Shown here: in pieces, positions 26,045-35,649 of the stretch | Numbering within the stretch: position 1 is the first letter of the stretch | Layout of the letters: every line of letters starts with the position of its first letter | Assembly: GCF_000271665.2 (NCBI RefSeq) | Contig: NZ_CP010978.1 | Location: 4,060,501-4,124,500, forward strand | Direction: 5' to 3' | DNA from: Pelosinus fermentans JBW45 | GTDB taxonomy: Bacteria; Bacillota; Negativicutes; DSM-13327 | Length of the DNA stretch: 64,000 nucleotides | Position numbers and translations under genes: made by a program | The notes under the pieces: generated by a model | What the model saw: the letters and a program-made list of their open reading frames with translations, nothing else | What the model was told of the DNA's origin: nothing | Databases searched by the model: none

Positions 26045-26088
26045 GAAAGCCGCTAATTACCTTTTAATCTAGGCAATTAGCGGCTTTT
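26045..26088. terminator. terminator downstream of the MCP gene
   Basis: AAGCCGCTAATT and AATTAGCGGCTT form a long stem (26045-26088) with a ~14-nt interior. It lies about 80 bp past the MCP stop on the minus strand and has T-rich flanks in the plus direction. Confidence 0.7.
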
Positions 26089-26166
26089 CTATTAAAAAAT
26101 TGAGATTTAGATGACAGATGCGATTCGTGAACATTTAAATCTGCTTAATAACATACCCCCTGTAAT

Positions 26167-28134
26167 TTACAGTTTAAATTTCGCAATAGTATTTTGTAAT
26201 TTCTCAGACATCTTAACCAAGGATTGGCTGGCTGCTGCAATTTCTTCCATAGATGCTGCCTGCTCCTCAGTCGTAGCCGATACCGTCTGAGTATGTTCGG
26301 CTGCCGCCTTGCTTATTTTATCAATATCGTAGACTGCCCCTACAATTTGTTGACTTTCATCAGCCATCTGCTGCATGGCTGATGAAATGCACTTGAATTG
26401 CCCTGAGACCCCTTCAACCAGTCCTACAATTTCTTGAAAGGCTTGACCTGCAGTGTCAACAACTTCACCACCTATTTTAACTTCCCGTGTACCATCATTC
26501 ATAGCTACCACGGCTTTATCCGTCTCTGTCTGAACTTCAATAATCAATTCAGCAATTTGCTTGGTTGCCTCCTGAGATTGCTCAGCTAATTTCCGTACTT
26601 CCTCTGCTACCACGGCAAAGCCCCGACCCTGTTCGCCAGCTCTAGCTGCTTCAATAGCCGCATTCAGTGCTAACAAATTAGTCTGCCCGGCAATACCGGA
26701 AATTGTTTCGACAATCTGGCCAATTTTTAGTGACCGGTCTCCTAACTTGGTTACCGCCTCTGCCGAATTGGCGACTGTTCGCTCTATCGTATCCATCTGC
26801 AGCATAACAGCTTTAATCGATTTTCCGCCACGCTGCGCCGCAGTTGCGGCTTGCTCGGATATGGTACTTACAGAACTAGCATTTGCTGATACTTCCTGAA
26901 TACCCGCTGACATTTTTTGTACCACTAATGAGGTGGTATCAATAGTACCAACTTGCTGATCAGCCCCTTGTGCTAATTGACATATGGTATTTGCCACTAA
27001 TTGGGTGGCCTGTGCTGACTGATCAGCACTCGCTGTAAGCTGTTCAGAAGCAGCTGAAACTTGTTCAGCAGAAGACATAATATCAAGGATAATGTTCTGT
27101 AAATCTTTCCGCATTTTATCCAGCGATATCGCCAATTTATTAACTTCCGCCACGCCCTGCACTTGAACCTTTTGACTTAAATTACCACTGGCAATTTTAT
27201 CTGCTACCTGTACCAGTTCATTAAGAGGCTTAGCCATTCCTTTGGCTACATAAATCGCGGTCCCTGCCGCAATAAGCACAGCCAGTAAAATCAACACCGA
27301 CATCACCAGCAGACTATGCTTAATTTGATCGGTAATTTCTTTTTTCGGTAAATATGTAATTATACCCCAGTTGTAACTTTTAACAGGTGCAAATACAATC
27401 AAGGACTCCACTCCAGCTGACGATACAGCTTCTATATTACCAGCCTGACCAGCGATAACATCTTGAACATATTTCGCTTGTCCGATATTTTCTTGATTTG
27501 TCACTTTTTCTGAATGTATACTGGCCAACAATGTACCTTTATTATCTACTACGTCTAAATAGCCTGAATTACCAACCGAAGTTCGAGAAGCAATTTCTCC
27601 AATTGTTTTTAAGCTTACATCTCCAGCCAGTACTCCAACAATACTGCCACTTGAATCTTTTATCGGCGTTGAAATCGTAATAGTTGGCGCGTTGGTCAAC
27701 TGTGAGATATAAGACTCCGTAAGAAAAGTATTTCCCTGTAGGGCCTTTTTGAAGTAGTCTTTATCAGCTTTATTGTTTAGTGCTGATTTGGTAGTTTTTG
27801 CAATCTGCATACCAGTTGCATTCATAACATAGATTGTTTCAAATTCCGGATGCTTTTTTTGGGCCGTAATAATCATTTCCCGAAACTTGGCCGCATCCAT
27901 GGAATATGCAGTAGGCGATAAAGCCAGTATCTCTAATAATTTTGTGTCATCATTCATAAATTGTTCAATTTCATGGGCAGTTTGATTCGCTATTGTTTGG
28001 TTATTTCTTGTTATTTCTTCCCTGGTAGTATTAACATTCATGTAAGAACTGACACCACCAATGATTGCTGCCGATAAAAAAGAAAATAATACCAACAATA
28101 TAATCAACCGCATCTGCAATGTATTCTTTTCCAC
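26167..28134 (-). CDS. methyl-accepting chemotaxis protein with dCache-type sensor
   Basis: A 655-aa chemoreceptor. It has one membrane helix near the N-terminus, a ~245-residue extracytoplasmic Cache domain ([43 protein letters not shown]), a second helix near residue 280, HAMP, and a signalling domain with the conserved tip [29 protein letters not shown]. It relays ligand binding to CheA. The start is GTG at 28134, with GGGGAG seven bases upstream. The Cache motif pattern suggests a small organic or amino-acid ligand, unidentified. It stands alone with its own terminator. Confidence 0.92.
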   Translation of the reverse strand: MEKNTLQMRLIILLVLFSFLSAAIIGGVSSYMNVNTTREEITRNNQTIANQTAHEIEQFMNDDTKLLEILALSPTAYSMDAAKFREMIITAQKKHPEFETIYVMNATGMQIAKTTKSALNNKADKDYFKKALQGNTFLTESYISQLTNAPTITISTPIKDSSGSIVGVLAGDVSLKTIGEIASRTSVGNSGYLDVVDNKGTLLASIHSEKVTNQENIGQAKYVQDVIAGQAGNIEAVSSAGVESLIVFAPVKSYNWGIITYLPKKEITDQIKHSLLVMSVLILLAVLIAAGTAIYVAKGMAKPLNELVQVADKIASGNLSQKVQVQGVAEVNKLAISLDKMRKDLQNIILDIMSSAEQVSAASEQLTASADQSAQATQLVANTICQLAQGADQQVGTIDTTSLVVQKMSAGIQEVSANASSVSTISEQAATAAQRGGKSIKAVMLQMDTIERTVANSAEAVTKLGDRSLKIGQIVETISGIAGQTNLLALNAAIEAARAGEQGRGFAVVAEEVRKLAEQSQEATKQIAELIIEVQTETDKAVVAMNDGTREVKIGGEVVDTAGQAFQEIVGLVEGVSGQFKCISSAMQQMADESQQIVGAVYDIDKISKAAAEHTQTVSATTEEQAASMEEIAAASQSLVKMSEKLQNTIAKFKL

Positions 28135-28284
28135 GTTTAAGCTCCCCTTTATTTATTTCATTCATGACTGACTCTCTAATTGCAAGAACTAAAATATTCC
28201 TCAATATTAGGCACGATTCGATCATCCGAAAATAAGGTTATGCTGTCCAAAATTTGATTGTTGAAGCACTATGCAAGGAAATAT

Positions 28285-28322
28285 GTAATCACTGGTACCA
28301 GGAAAGCCTCACCAGTGATTAC
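28285..28322 (-). terminator. hairpin downstream of ridA
   Basis: GTAATCACTGGT (28285-28296) and ACCAGTGATTAC (28311-28322) form a perfect 12-bp stem, 39 bp beyond the ridA stop. A weak T-rich stretch follows on the minus strand. Confidence 0.65.
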
Positions 28323-28360
28323 AGTTTAAAGACATGGATAATGAATTAAGCTTTAATTAA

Positions 28361-28741
28361 CTACCTGTAAACTGCAATTACTTCAATCTCAACTAAAGCG
28401 TCTTTCGGCAACCGTGCGACTTCAATACAAGCACGAGCAGGAAAGTCTTTATTAAAGTACTCAGCATACACATTATTTACGACAACAAAGTCATTCATAT
28501 CTTTGATAAAAACGGTGGTTTTAACTACATCATCCAGCGTCGATCCCGCTTGAAATAAAATAGCTTTTACATTTTCTAACGATTGTTTTGTTTGTGCTGC
28601 AACCCCGCCTTCGGCAAATTCTCCGGTAGTAGGAACTACAGGTAATTGTCCAGATACAAATATAAATCCATTGGTTTTAATTGCTTGAGAATAAGGGCCA
28701 ATTGCCTTTGGTGCTTTATCCGTATTTATAACCTGTTTCAT
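28361..28741 (-). CDS. ridA: RidA family enamine/imine deaminase
   Basis: A 126-aa RidA (YjgF/YER057c/UK114) protein of normal length. It has AIGPYSQAI at the N-terminus, the active-site region [20 protein letters not shown] with the conserved Arg, and the closing Glu. It hydrolyses 2-aminoacrylate and similar reactive intermediates to ketoacids and ammonia. It lies 12 bp after the C-S lyase gene, whose beta-elimination passes through 2-aminoacrylate, so it probably clears that intermediate. Confidence 0.93.
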   Translation of the reverse strand: MKQVINTDKAPKAIGPYSQAIKTNGFIFVSGQLPVVPTTGEFAEGGVAAQTKQSLENVKAILFQAGSTLDDVVKTTVFIKDMNDFVVVNNVYAEYFNKDFPARACIEVARLPKDALVEIEVIAVYR

Positions 28742-28752
28742 ATTTAACTCCT

Positions 28753-29919
28753 TTATCGTTTATTTATTGCTGCTTCCATTCTTTCCAGCGCCTCTATCAA
28801 CCGGGAACGAGGACAAGCAATATTCATTCTCATAAAACCTGCACCGCCAGGTCCGAAGGTAGCCCCTTCATTCATAGCAACTTTTGCTTCTTCTAAGAAG
28901 AAGCTATGTAACTCCTTTGGTCCCATATTCAGTTCCTTGCAGTTTAGCCAAATAAGATAAGTCGCTTGCGTTTTGCTAACTTTGATTTTAGGAATTCTCG
29001 TTGAAACGAAATTTTCAAGGTATTCAAGATTGCCCTGCAAATACTCTAATAATTGATCTGCATAGTAATCACATTCGTTGTAGGAAACTTCAATCGGCAA
29101 TGTACCAAACACAGTTCTGCCATATGCTTTGTTATTTTCAAGTGGAGCATAAAAAAGATTGTGATTATGCCGATTCGGAATAATTACAGCCCCAGTCCTT
29201 ACACCTGCGATATTAAAAGTTTTGCTAGGATTAACGCAAACCACACAGTTATCTGCTGCTTCTTGAGAAAGACTTCCAAAAGGAATATGCTTGCTCCCTC
29301 TATAAACAATATCAGAGTGAATTTCATCGGAAACAACAAATACATTATGTTTTAAACAAAGTTCGGAGATTCTTGTTAACTCCTCTCTCGTAAAGCACTT
29401 GCCAACAGGATTATGGGGACTGCATAGCAAAAACATAGTTGTTCTTTTTTTACTAAGTAATGCCTCCAAATTTTCGTAATCCACTTCATAGCTGCCATCT
29501 TCTTTTAAAATCAGGTTATTTCCAAGAATGTGTCTGCCGTTATTTGGAATGATATCATGGAAAGGATGGTACGCTGGCATCTGAATTACAATATTGTCAC
29601 CAGGATTTGTGAAGGCCCGCATTGCATATACAATAGCAGGCACTACTGCCGGTGTATACTCCACCCAATCAATGTCAACGTCCCAGTCGAATCTTTTTTT
29701 CTGCCAATTAATAATTGATTGCTCAAAAGTTTTACAATTTACTGGATAACCATAGATACCATGTCCCGCTCTTTTAACCATAGCATCAATAACAGGCTGG
29801 GGACATTTGAAATCAGTATCAGCGATCCACATCGGTATAACATCGTCTGCATAAGTATCCCATTTTTTACATTCGGTTCCCTTACGGTTAACAAGTTCGT
29901 CAAAATTATGTTTTAACAC
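28753..29919 (-). CDS. MalY/PatB-type PLP-dependent C-S lyase
   Basis: A 388-aa fold-type I aminotransferase-like enzyme of the MalY/PatB group. The PLP lysine is in [12 protein letters not shown], the cofactor Asp in [11 protein letters not shown], and the phosphate-binding [10 protein letters not shown] is present. Members split cystathionine, cysteine or related C-S compounds to a thiol, pyruvate and ammonia. It sits in a cluster with a DcuC-like carrier, DUF1847 protein and RidA under a GntR regulator. That suggests uptake and beta-elimination of a specific sulfur amino acid or similar substrate. Confidence 0.9.
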   Translation of the reverse strand: MLKHNFDELVNRKGTECKKWDTYADDVIPMWIADTDFKCPQPVIDAMVKRAGHGIYGYPVNCKTFEQSIINWQKKRFDWDVDIDWVEYTPAVVPAIVYAMRAFTNPGDNIVIQMPAYHPFHDIIPNNGRHILGNNLILKEDGSYEVDYENLEALLSKKRTTMFLLCSPHNPVGKCFTREELTRISELCLKHNVFVVSDEIHSDIVYRGSKHIPFGSLSQEAADNCVVCVNPSKTFNIAGVRTGAVIIPNRHNHNLFYAPLENNKAYGRTVFGTLPIEVSYNECDYYADQLLEYLQGNLEYLENFVSTRIPKIKVSKTQATYLIWLNCKELNMGPKELHSFFLEEAKVAMNEGATFGPGGAGFMRMNIACPRSRLIEALERMEAAINKR

Positions 29920-29945
29920 TGCAATCCCACCTTCACAATTTATAC

Positions 29946-30539
29946 TTAAACCTGATCACTAGGATTAATACCTAACTTTCTGCGCCAATAGCGGGAATAT
30001 ACAGCACCTAATGGATTATGGGCGAGTACTCTGTCTTTGGCAACCAGACAGGATGTAGGCACAGTACTGGCACCAGTAAACAATGCGTCATGGCCTACAC
30101 ACAAACCGATGGTAACACAAAATTCAATCCCTTTATCCTTAAGCACTTTAGCTTGCATAATAGGATTGCACATGGTTTCTCGCGCACCCTCTTTCAGTTG
30201 TTCCAAATCAAGATTTTCCTTGGCAATACCGCAAACTTTACAGCAAACCGAATAGACTTCAAAAAATTTAGAGAAATACTCTTCAATTAATTTTGCCTCT
30301 TGGTTAAGACCGATACAAAACGCCATACCAATTTTTTTATACCCCATGAGTTTACAAAATTCAACAGTTTCCTCCAAACGAGTAAGGTTGTTATAAAAAC
30401 GTCCTTCTGTACAGGCGGCAGCCTTCATAATATCGAGTTTATCGCCCACATAGGCTTTTTTAACATCCGCAAGGCCAATCTTAGTGCAATTTTGACCTTC
30501 TAAATAACATTTTCTATGAGTACATTTTGCACATTTCAT
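29946..30539 (-). CDS. DUF1847 metal-binding-type protein
   Basis: A 197-aa Cys-rich protein of the DUF1847 family. The N-terminus MKCAKCTHRKCYLEGQNC holds five Cys, and further Cys are in YSVCCKVCGI and CNPIMQ. These could bind an iron-sulfur cluster or zinc. The family has no known activity. It lies between the DcuC-like carrier (17 bp) and the C-S lyase (26 bp), so it is part of that operon. Confidence 0.8.
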   Translation of the reverse strand: MKCAKCTHRKCYLEGQNCTKIGLADVKKAYVGDKLDIMKAAACTEGRFYNNLTRLEETVEFCKLMGYKKIGMAFCIGLNQEAKLIEEYFSKFFEVYSVCCKVCGIAKENLDLEQLKEGARETMCNPIMQAKVLKDKGIEFCVTIGLCVGHDALFTGASTVPTSCLVAKDRVLAHNPLGAVYSRYWRRKLGINPSDQV

Positions 30540-30556
30540 AATAAAACAGCTCCTTA

Positions 30557-31912
30557 TTATTTCATTACTATAAATGCCACATTGATAAGTACAGCCACTG
30601 CCATAGGAATTGCAGTTCTTTTTACCACTTGAACAGGTGATACCCCTGCAACACCAGCTATAGCAACAATTGCTGCAGTAATTGGTGACACGACACGCCC
30701 AAAACTTGTCATAATTTGCATTGGCAGCAAGAGAGTAACAACATCAATTTTTAATGCTGCTGCAATCTTAGGAGCAAGGGCAGCAAAGGAAAAGAACGCC
30801 GCGTTACCTGACCCCATTAAAAATGCGCAGCAAGCAATTACTATACAGAAAAGAATGATTAAGGCATGAACGCCCAAACCAAGATTTTGAGCACTCGCAG
30901 TCACAAGATCTACAGCACCAATCTTCATTAATCCAGCAGCAAATACTTCACCTGCTACTATTAAACTCACTACCGTTGCAAAACTATTTCCCATTCCTTC
31001 ATATAAATATTTTAAGCTCTGCAAAGTAGTTCGAAAATCTTTAGTTCTTGCATATTCGAAAATCATACTGATGAAAGTGCTTAAAAACATTGCAGTAACG
31101 ACATCCATTTGAATTTTACTTTTAAAAATAGGACTGAAACCCAGAATAAATATCATCGGGATAATTGGAAGAACAGCATAGATCAAAGGAGGACGGCTTT
31201 CGTCTTCTTTAACAAAATCAGCAGAATTATCATAACCAACAAAACCCTCTTTTTTATCCCACCATTTTTGTGCATAGTAATGTACAACACCAAGAATCAA
31301 AGTTGTTGTAACGAATATTGGTAGTTGATACTCAACAAAATAAACTGCCGGGTCTACCTTACAGATATTAGCTGCAAGAATCGCATTGCCCGAACCAGGA
31401 CCAACATCCATGTATTGTGCACACCCAATTACACCAAGCGCAGATAATTTGCTAACGCCTGTTCTTATAAGAATGGGATACAGCGTTACCATAAGTAACA
31501 ACGCCAATCCAGCATGACTTGGAATAAACAATACCAAAAACTGACTCATATAAAAACTAAGAACAAGAAGAATATAAGGAGATTTAATATGTCTGAGAGG
31601 AGAAGCAACCACAGCAAATAAAGATTTACTTGCCCCGATATATTCCATATATTTTGCAAAGCCTGCTATTGACATGATAGTAAGTCCAAGACCGGCAACG
31701 CGGGAACTAAGCAATACCTTAATCGTATGGAAAATATCTAGCAAAGCGGAGCCAGAAGATTCTTTAGCGGAAAGTATAGGATTACTGCCGATAAAATAGG
31801 CGGCAAGAAGCAGAAAAATACCTGCAATCAAGAGAACAGCTTGTGGATAGTGTTTTTTTATAATCATATAAATAACCCAAGCAACCACTAAAATTGTAAT
31901 GATAATACCCAT
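30557..31912 (-). CDS. DcuC-family anaerobic carrier
   Basis: A ~451-aa protein with about 12-13 membrane helices, of the DcuC C4-dicarboxylate carrier family. The loop CAQYMDVGPGSGNAILAAN and the closing region with PITAAIVAIAGVAGVSPVQVVKR fit the family. Its substrate here may differ from fumarate or succinate, since it is grouped with a C-S lyase and RidA. The ATG at 31912 has GGAGGG six bases upstream and is preferred over 31918 and over the longer reading to 32014. A two-unit GGTATTCC/GGTATACC operator lies 113 bp upstream. Confidence 0.82.
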   Translation of the reverse strand: MGIIITILVVAWVIYMIIKKHYPQAVLLIAGIFLLLAAYFIGSNPILSAKESSGSALLDIFHTIKVLLSSRVAGLGLTIMSIAGFAKYMEYIGASKSLFAVVASPLRHIKSPYILLVLSFYMSQFLVLFIPSHAGLALLLMVTLYPILIRTGVSKLSALGVIGCAQYMDVGPGSGNAILAANICKVDPAVYFVEYQLPIFVTTTLILGVVHYYAQKWWDKKEGFVGYDNSADFVKEDESRPPLIYAVLPIIPMIFILGFSPIFKSKIQMDVVTAMFLSTFISMIFEYARTKDFRTTLQSLKYLYEGMGNSFATVVSLIVAGEVFAAGLMKIGAVDLVTASAQNLGLGVHALIILFCIVIACCAFLMGSGNAAFFSFAALAPKIAAALKIDVVTLLLPMQIMTSFGRVVSPITAAIVAIAGVAGVSPVQVVKRTAIPMAVAVLINVAFIVMK

Positions 31913-32024
31913 GTACATCCCTCCATTAATGTGTTGATATTGAAGCGTTCTCCTTTCAATAGTATTAGAACCACTTAACTCATCTATTTTGATTGGTGTT
32001 TGAAAATTCACCAAATGATTTTAT

Positions 32025-32042
32025 TGGTATTCCGGTATACCA
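32025..32042. promoter_or_regulatory. GntR operator in front of the dcuC-like operon
   Basis: An 18-bp near-palindrome reads TGGTATTCCGGTATACCA, made of two units GGTATTCC and GGTATACC. The same units occur in front of the GntR gene at 32903-32927. It lies between the regulator's stop and the carrier's start. Confidence 0.75.
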
Positions 32043-32087
32043 GTAAAAACAACCATCAATTTCATATTCTGTAAAGCAAAGAGATTT

Positions 32088-32819
32088 TTACTCAGAATGA
32101 ATCATTTTTTGAATCGCAATCTTAGCATTGTTTAAATGCTCTTGCATAACACAAACTGCCGCTTGCGCATTTTTTTCAATAATATACTGTAAAATGAGTT
32201 GATGATATCGTAGAGATTCTGTATGCCTTCTAACATCGCTTAAAGATTTTTGCCGTGAATAAGTCAACAGATCGGATAAAAATTCATTGACCTCGCTAAT
32301 AACTTCATTGTGAGCAGCCGCAATGACAGCCGTATGAAATTTAGTTGACACATCACAAACTGGTTTCCCAACGGAAATTAGAAATTCCATTTCCAACAAG
32401 GCTTGTTGTATCGCTTCAATATCAGCCTCATTCCTTCGCTCTGCAGCTAATCGGACAGCCTGAATTTCAAAAGCTTCACGCGCTTCAAATAAATTTATTA
32501 ACTGATCAGTCGGATCAGTCATAAAAAAATCAAGAGCATGCAAAATACGTTTCATTTCAATTTTTTTTACAAACACACCTTCCCCGCGTATGTACTGAAT
32601 AGCGCCTAAAAACTCCAATACTTTTAAAGCTTCTCTTACCGGCACACGACTGACATCAAACATTTCAGCTAATTCTCTCTCTGAAGGTAATTTGTCGCCT
32701 TCTTTCAAATGACCTTCGCGCATAAGCTGCTGAATGCGACTTACAATTTGCATATAAAGAGCGTCAGACGAATCTTCAGCAAATTTCTTTAACGGCGTTT
32801 CTACAAAAAAATTTTTCAT
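32088..32819 (-). CDS. GntR-family (FadR subfamily) transcriptional regulator
   Basis: A 243-aa regulator with an N-terminal winged helix (MREGHLKEGDKLPSERELAEMFDVSRVPVREALKVLEFLG) and a C-terminal all-helical FCD effector domain (from residue ~100, LFEAREAFEIQAVRLAAERR). I start it at the ATG at 32819 after GGGGAAACGAG. Matching 8-bp units GGTATNCC lie both upstream of this gene and upstream of the carrier operon, so it probably controls itself and that operon. The effector is likely the carrier's substrate. Confidence 0.88.
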   Translation of the reverse strand: MKNFFVETPLKKFAEDSSDALYMQIVSRIQQLMREGHLKEGDKLPSERELAEMFDVSRVPVREALKVLEFLGAIQYIRGEGVFVKKIEMKRILHALDFFMTDPTDQLINLFEAREAFEIQAVRLAAERRNEADIEAIQQALLEMEFLISVGKPVCDVSTKFHTAVIAAAHNEVISEVNEFLSDLLTYSRQKSLSDVRRHTESLRYHQLILQYIIEKNAQAAVCVMQEHLNNAKIAIQKMIHSE

Positions 32820-32902
32820 CTCGTTTCCCCTATATATTGTTCGTTTTATTTTTAAATCGCATCTGGCACGATATTCTACTTTCAAAACAAATATCAGCAA
32901 CA

Positions 32903-32927
32903 CGGAATACCGGAATACCGGTATACC
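32903..32927. promoter_or_regulatory. GntR autoregulatory operator, three 8-bp units
   Basis: On the minus strand three adjoining units read GGTATACC, GGTATTCC, GGTATTCC. They lie 84-108 bp before the regulator's start and match the operator at 32025-32042. Confidence 0.72.
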
Positions 32928-33193
32928 TAAAAATACGGATAAAAAGAATGTTATAGCCAGTTACACAGTTTCAATTCTGTATCTCTTAACATGATTATAA
33001 TTTTTTTAGAAAAACCTGTCAATAAATTTAATTTGCTCTCTTTAAAACTCTCTTTCCATAATTGCTAAATCCTGCTCCTTTCACGAAGAGTATGCATATT
33101 ATGAATATAGTCTATATAAATGAGAATTAAATAGGAAGACTCGTATGAAGTCTTATAGACTAATTCAATTCTATATCAAAGGAAAGTGACAAG

Positions 33194-34120
33194 ATGGAAC
33201 AACATGTAAGGCAGGTGGTCTTTGGTGCTATCAATGTACCATTGGCTATCTTTTGGTCTAATCCAGATGTTCAATATCGAAAGATCAGCTTAGCTGCTGC
33301 TGCCAATCCTACGTCATGGTCACAAAGCTTGGATGTACAACAAAGACTGTGGCTAGTTAATAGAGTAAATACCATGGCAATATACGGCGAAAGAGTCGCA
33401 ATACTAGATGGACAAAAAAACTGGCTGCAAGTAGCCGCAGTAGCCCAACGCACCAAAGATAATAAATGGGGTCAAGCCGGCTGGGTGCCGGAAAACCAGA
33501 TCAGCTATAATAGTGCTTATCTCGTAGAGCAATCCTGTTTACCACAGGCTGTAGTATCTGTCCCAAAGACAGCGTTATTTTGGGATACAACTTGTTGGAC
33601 CCAGCCCATTAACGAGCTCAGTTTCCAAGTTCGATTGCCCATCCTTTTAGAAAGGGAATCTGTTTTTAAAGTTCGCCTACCAGACGGCGGCACAGGTCAT
33701 GTCTCTCGATTAGAAACAAAAAAAGTCGCTGAGCTTTTCTTTTCTAGAGAATGTATTGTGGCACAAGCCAGGCAATTTTTAGGGTTGCGCTATTTGTGGG
33801 GCGGCACTTCCTGTTATGGGTTTGATTGCTCTGGATATACCTTTCGATTATATCAGTCCCAAGGCATATCTCTTTACCGCAACTCTAAACAGCAATCGCA
33901 AGAAGGTATCCCGATTGAGGAAAAGGATCTTCTGCCCGGTGATCTCGTTTTTTTTGCAAGTGAAGGCGGTAAAGGCAACATTCACCATGTAGGAATGTGT
34001 GTGGGAAATGGTGTAATGATTCATGCTCCATCAAGTAGATCTGCAATAGAAGAGAGTCGATTTGATATTGGTCACTACCATGAAGAATACTGGGGTGGCA
34101 AGCGTTATGTCTACTGCTGA
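33194..34120 (+). CDS. NlpC/P60 cell-wall endopeptidase with SH3-type domains
   Basis: A 308-aa peptidoglycan hydrolase. The N-terminal ~170 residues hold two SH3b-like segments (YGERVAILDGQKNWLQVAAV; a second around residue 150). The C-terminal NlpC/P60 domain has the catalytic Cys in YGFDCSGYTF, His in IHHVGMCVGNG, and the third residue in MIHAPSS. It cuts gamma-D-Glu-diamino acid bonds of stem peptides. No signal peptide is visible, which is unusual for the family; it may recycle muropeptides in the cytoplasm or use another route. AGGAAAGTG precedes the ATG. Confidence 0.87.
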   Translation: MEQHVRQVVFGAINVPLAIFWSNPDVQYRKISLAAAANPTSWSQSLDVQQRLWLVNRVNTMAIYGERVAILDGQKNWLQVAAVAQRTKDNKWGQAGWVPENQISYNSAYLVEQSCLPQAVVSVPKTALFWDTTCWTQPINELSFQVRLPILLERESVFKVRLPDGGTGHVSRLETKKVAELFFSRECIVAQARQFLGLRYLWGGTSCYGFDCSGYTFRLYQSQGISLYRNSKQQSQEGIPIEEKDLLPGDLVFFASEGGKGNIHHVGMCVGNGVMIHAPSSRSAIEESRFDIGHYHEEYWGGKRYVYC

Positions 34121-34229
34121 AACACTAGCATGTTTAACTAAAGGGACAAAGACTAGTTAATTAAAGTCAATCCCTAAATTTCAATAGGCCTAATCCCTCC
34201 AGCAGCATTATCTGCTTCAAATTGGCCGT

Positions 34230-35258
34230 TCACTTCGGTAACTGAATGATTATTCCTTCTTGTTTGTAACGCGCATAAATTCTCTTGATGAATTCGTGGC
34301 AGATGAGCTGCTGATCCGTTACGGCCTTTATCCGCAAGATAACATTGAAGTTAATACTGGTCCCGCCGAAACCACCGTATCGGATAAACGGTTCAAAATT
34401 TTTGATGCCGCCCTCGGTTTCTTGAAGAATTTCTTTAGCCACCATGCAAGTAACTTTTTCCACATGATCCAAATCACTTTCATAACTAACTCCTAAAGGG
34501 ATGGAGATAGAACATTCAGCAAACGGCTGAGCATAATTAGTGATTATAGAGGAAGCAATTGTTTTGTTGGGTACGACCGCCATATTCTCAGTGGGAGTTT
34601 TTATTGTGGTATTACGCCAGTTCATGTCCACTACATGGCCTTCTTCACCAGTCGACAGTTTAACAAAGTCACCCATCTTGATTTGTTTGGACACCAGAAT
34701 GTTGATGCCGGAAAATAAATTCGCCAAAGTGTCCTGCAGCGCCAAAGCTGTAGCCAAGCCGCCAACGCCCAAAGCGGTGATCAACGGAGAAATCGAAACT
34801 CCAAAAGATTCAAGCAAAATCAATATGCCAATGGCGTAAACGGTCAGGTCGATTGCTGTAGCTATGATCGAAGTGGAAGCATAGTTTTTGGATGTTTTCC
34901 CGAGCTTATGTTTAAGATAGCCTGAGCCCAGATGCGCGACCATGAGGGTCAGGCACAAAATGACATTAGCGCGGAATAACCTTTGGAGAAATAGTAGCGG
35001 CTGCGGCGGAATTGTAAGTATTTCCATGGCAGCGTAAATGCCAATGAGAATGCCCAACAACGTAGGTATTCCCTTAAAGGTTTGCTGCAGCAAGGGATAA
35101 GAGATTTTTGTTTTTGCTGCGATTATTTCGAGCAGTTTAGAAAACCCCAACCGGAGTATAATGATGCCTAACGCTAAACTAATGAAGAAAACTGCCAAAT
35201 GCGTTTTAAAGCCGCCGTTTGCGATTCTGATTCCTATTTCATTGAAAAATTCAAGCAT
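34230..35258 (-). CDS. MscS-type mechanosensitive channel
   Basis: A 342-aa small-conductance channel protein. It has four to five membrane helices, the pore helix with ALGVGGLATALALQDTLANLFSGI (key feature: Gly/Ala pattern followed by Q-D-x-L-x-N), then the beta domain (GDFVKLSTGEEGHVVDMNWRNT) and C-terminal alpha/beta domain. It opens under hypo-osmotic stress to release solutes. The ATG at 35258 has GGGAGG upstream and is preferred over 35288. Confidence 0.9.
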   Translation of the reverse strand: MLEFFNEIGIRIANGGFKTHLAVFFISLALGIIILRLGFSKLLEIIAAKTKISYPLLQQTFKGIPTLLGILIGIYAAMEILTIPPQPLLFLQRLFRANVILCLTLMVAHLGSGYLKHKLGKTSKNYASTSIIATAIDLTVYAIGILILLESFGVSISPLITALGVGGLATALALQDTLANLFSGINILVSKQIKMGDFVKLSTGEEGHVVDMNWRNTTIKTPTENMAVVPNKTIASSIITNYAQPFAECSISIPLGVSYESDLDHVEKVTCMVAKEILQETEGGIKNFEPFIRYGGFGGTSINFNVILRIKAVTDQQLICHEFIKRIYARYKQEGIIIQLPK

Positions 35259-35351
35259 TGTTTCCTCCCATAATACAGAAAAAATCATCTTTTACATAAT
35301 ATATATGGTTTCGTTAGCTACCCCTTTTTTCCCTGCCATTATACATTAACA

Positions 35352-35453
35352 TTATTTGTATATACGATGAAGTGATGGCTCACCTACTATTTTAATTCCT
35401 AACTCGTTGCTTAAATCAATCATCTGTTCTGCCCAGACTTGGGGCTCCTCAGC
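35352..35453 (-). pseudogene. 33-codon protein-like fragment
   Basis: From 35453 the frame reads AEEPQVWAEQMIDLSNELG and ends SLHRIYK-stop at 35352. An in-frame stop precedes it and there is no start codon. The text looks like the C-terminus of a lost gene; I do not recognise it. Confidence 0.3.
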
Positions 35454-35546
35454 TTATGAAATTGAAACAATTCCTTTTATTAGCAGCTGCCATCATCAAC
35501 ACTAAGCACTTTCAGCATATAGTTCTATTCTATTTACCATAAAAAT

Positions 35547-35597
35547 ACAAAATCCTGCAAAATGCACCCTATAGGGTATATTTTTGCAGGATTTTGT
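35547..35597. terminator. strong hairpin terminator
   Basis: ACAAAATCCTGCAAAA (35547-35562) pairs with its complement ending at 35597, with a further GCACCC/GGGT pairing inside. T and A runs on both sides allow use in either direction; the nearest gene end is the saccharopine-dehydrogenase-like gene at 35650. Confidence 0.8.
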
Positions 35598-35649
35598 CAT
35601 TATTATTTTAAACTAAAAGGGATTCGGGATTTTGAGTAAGAGCATATGC

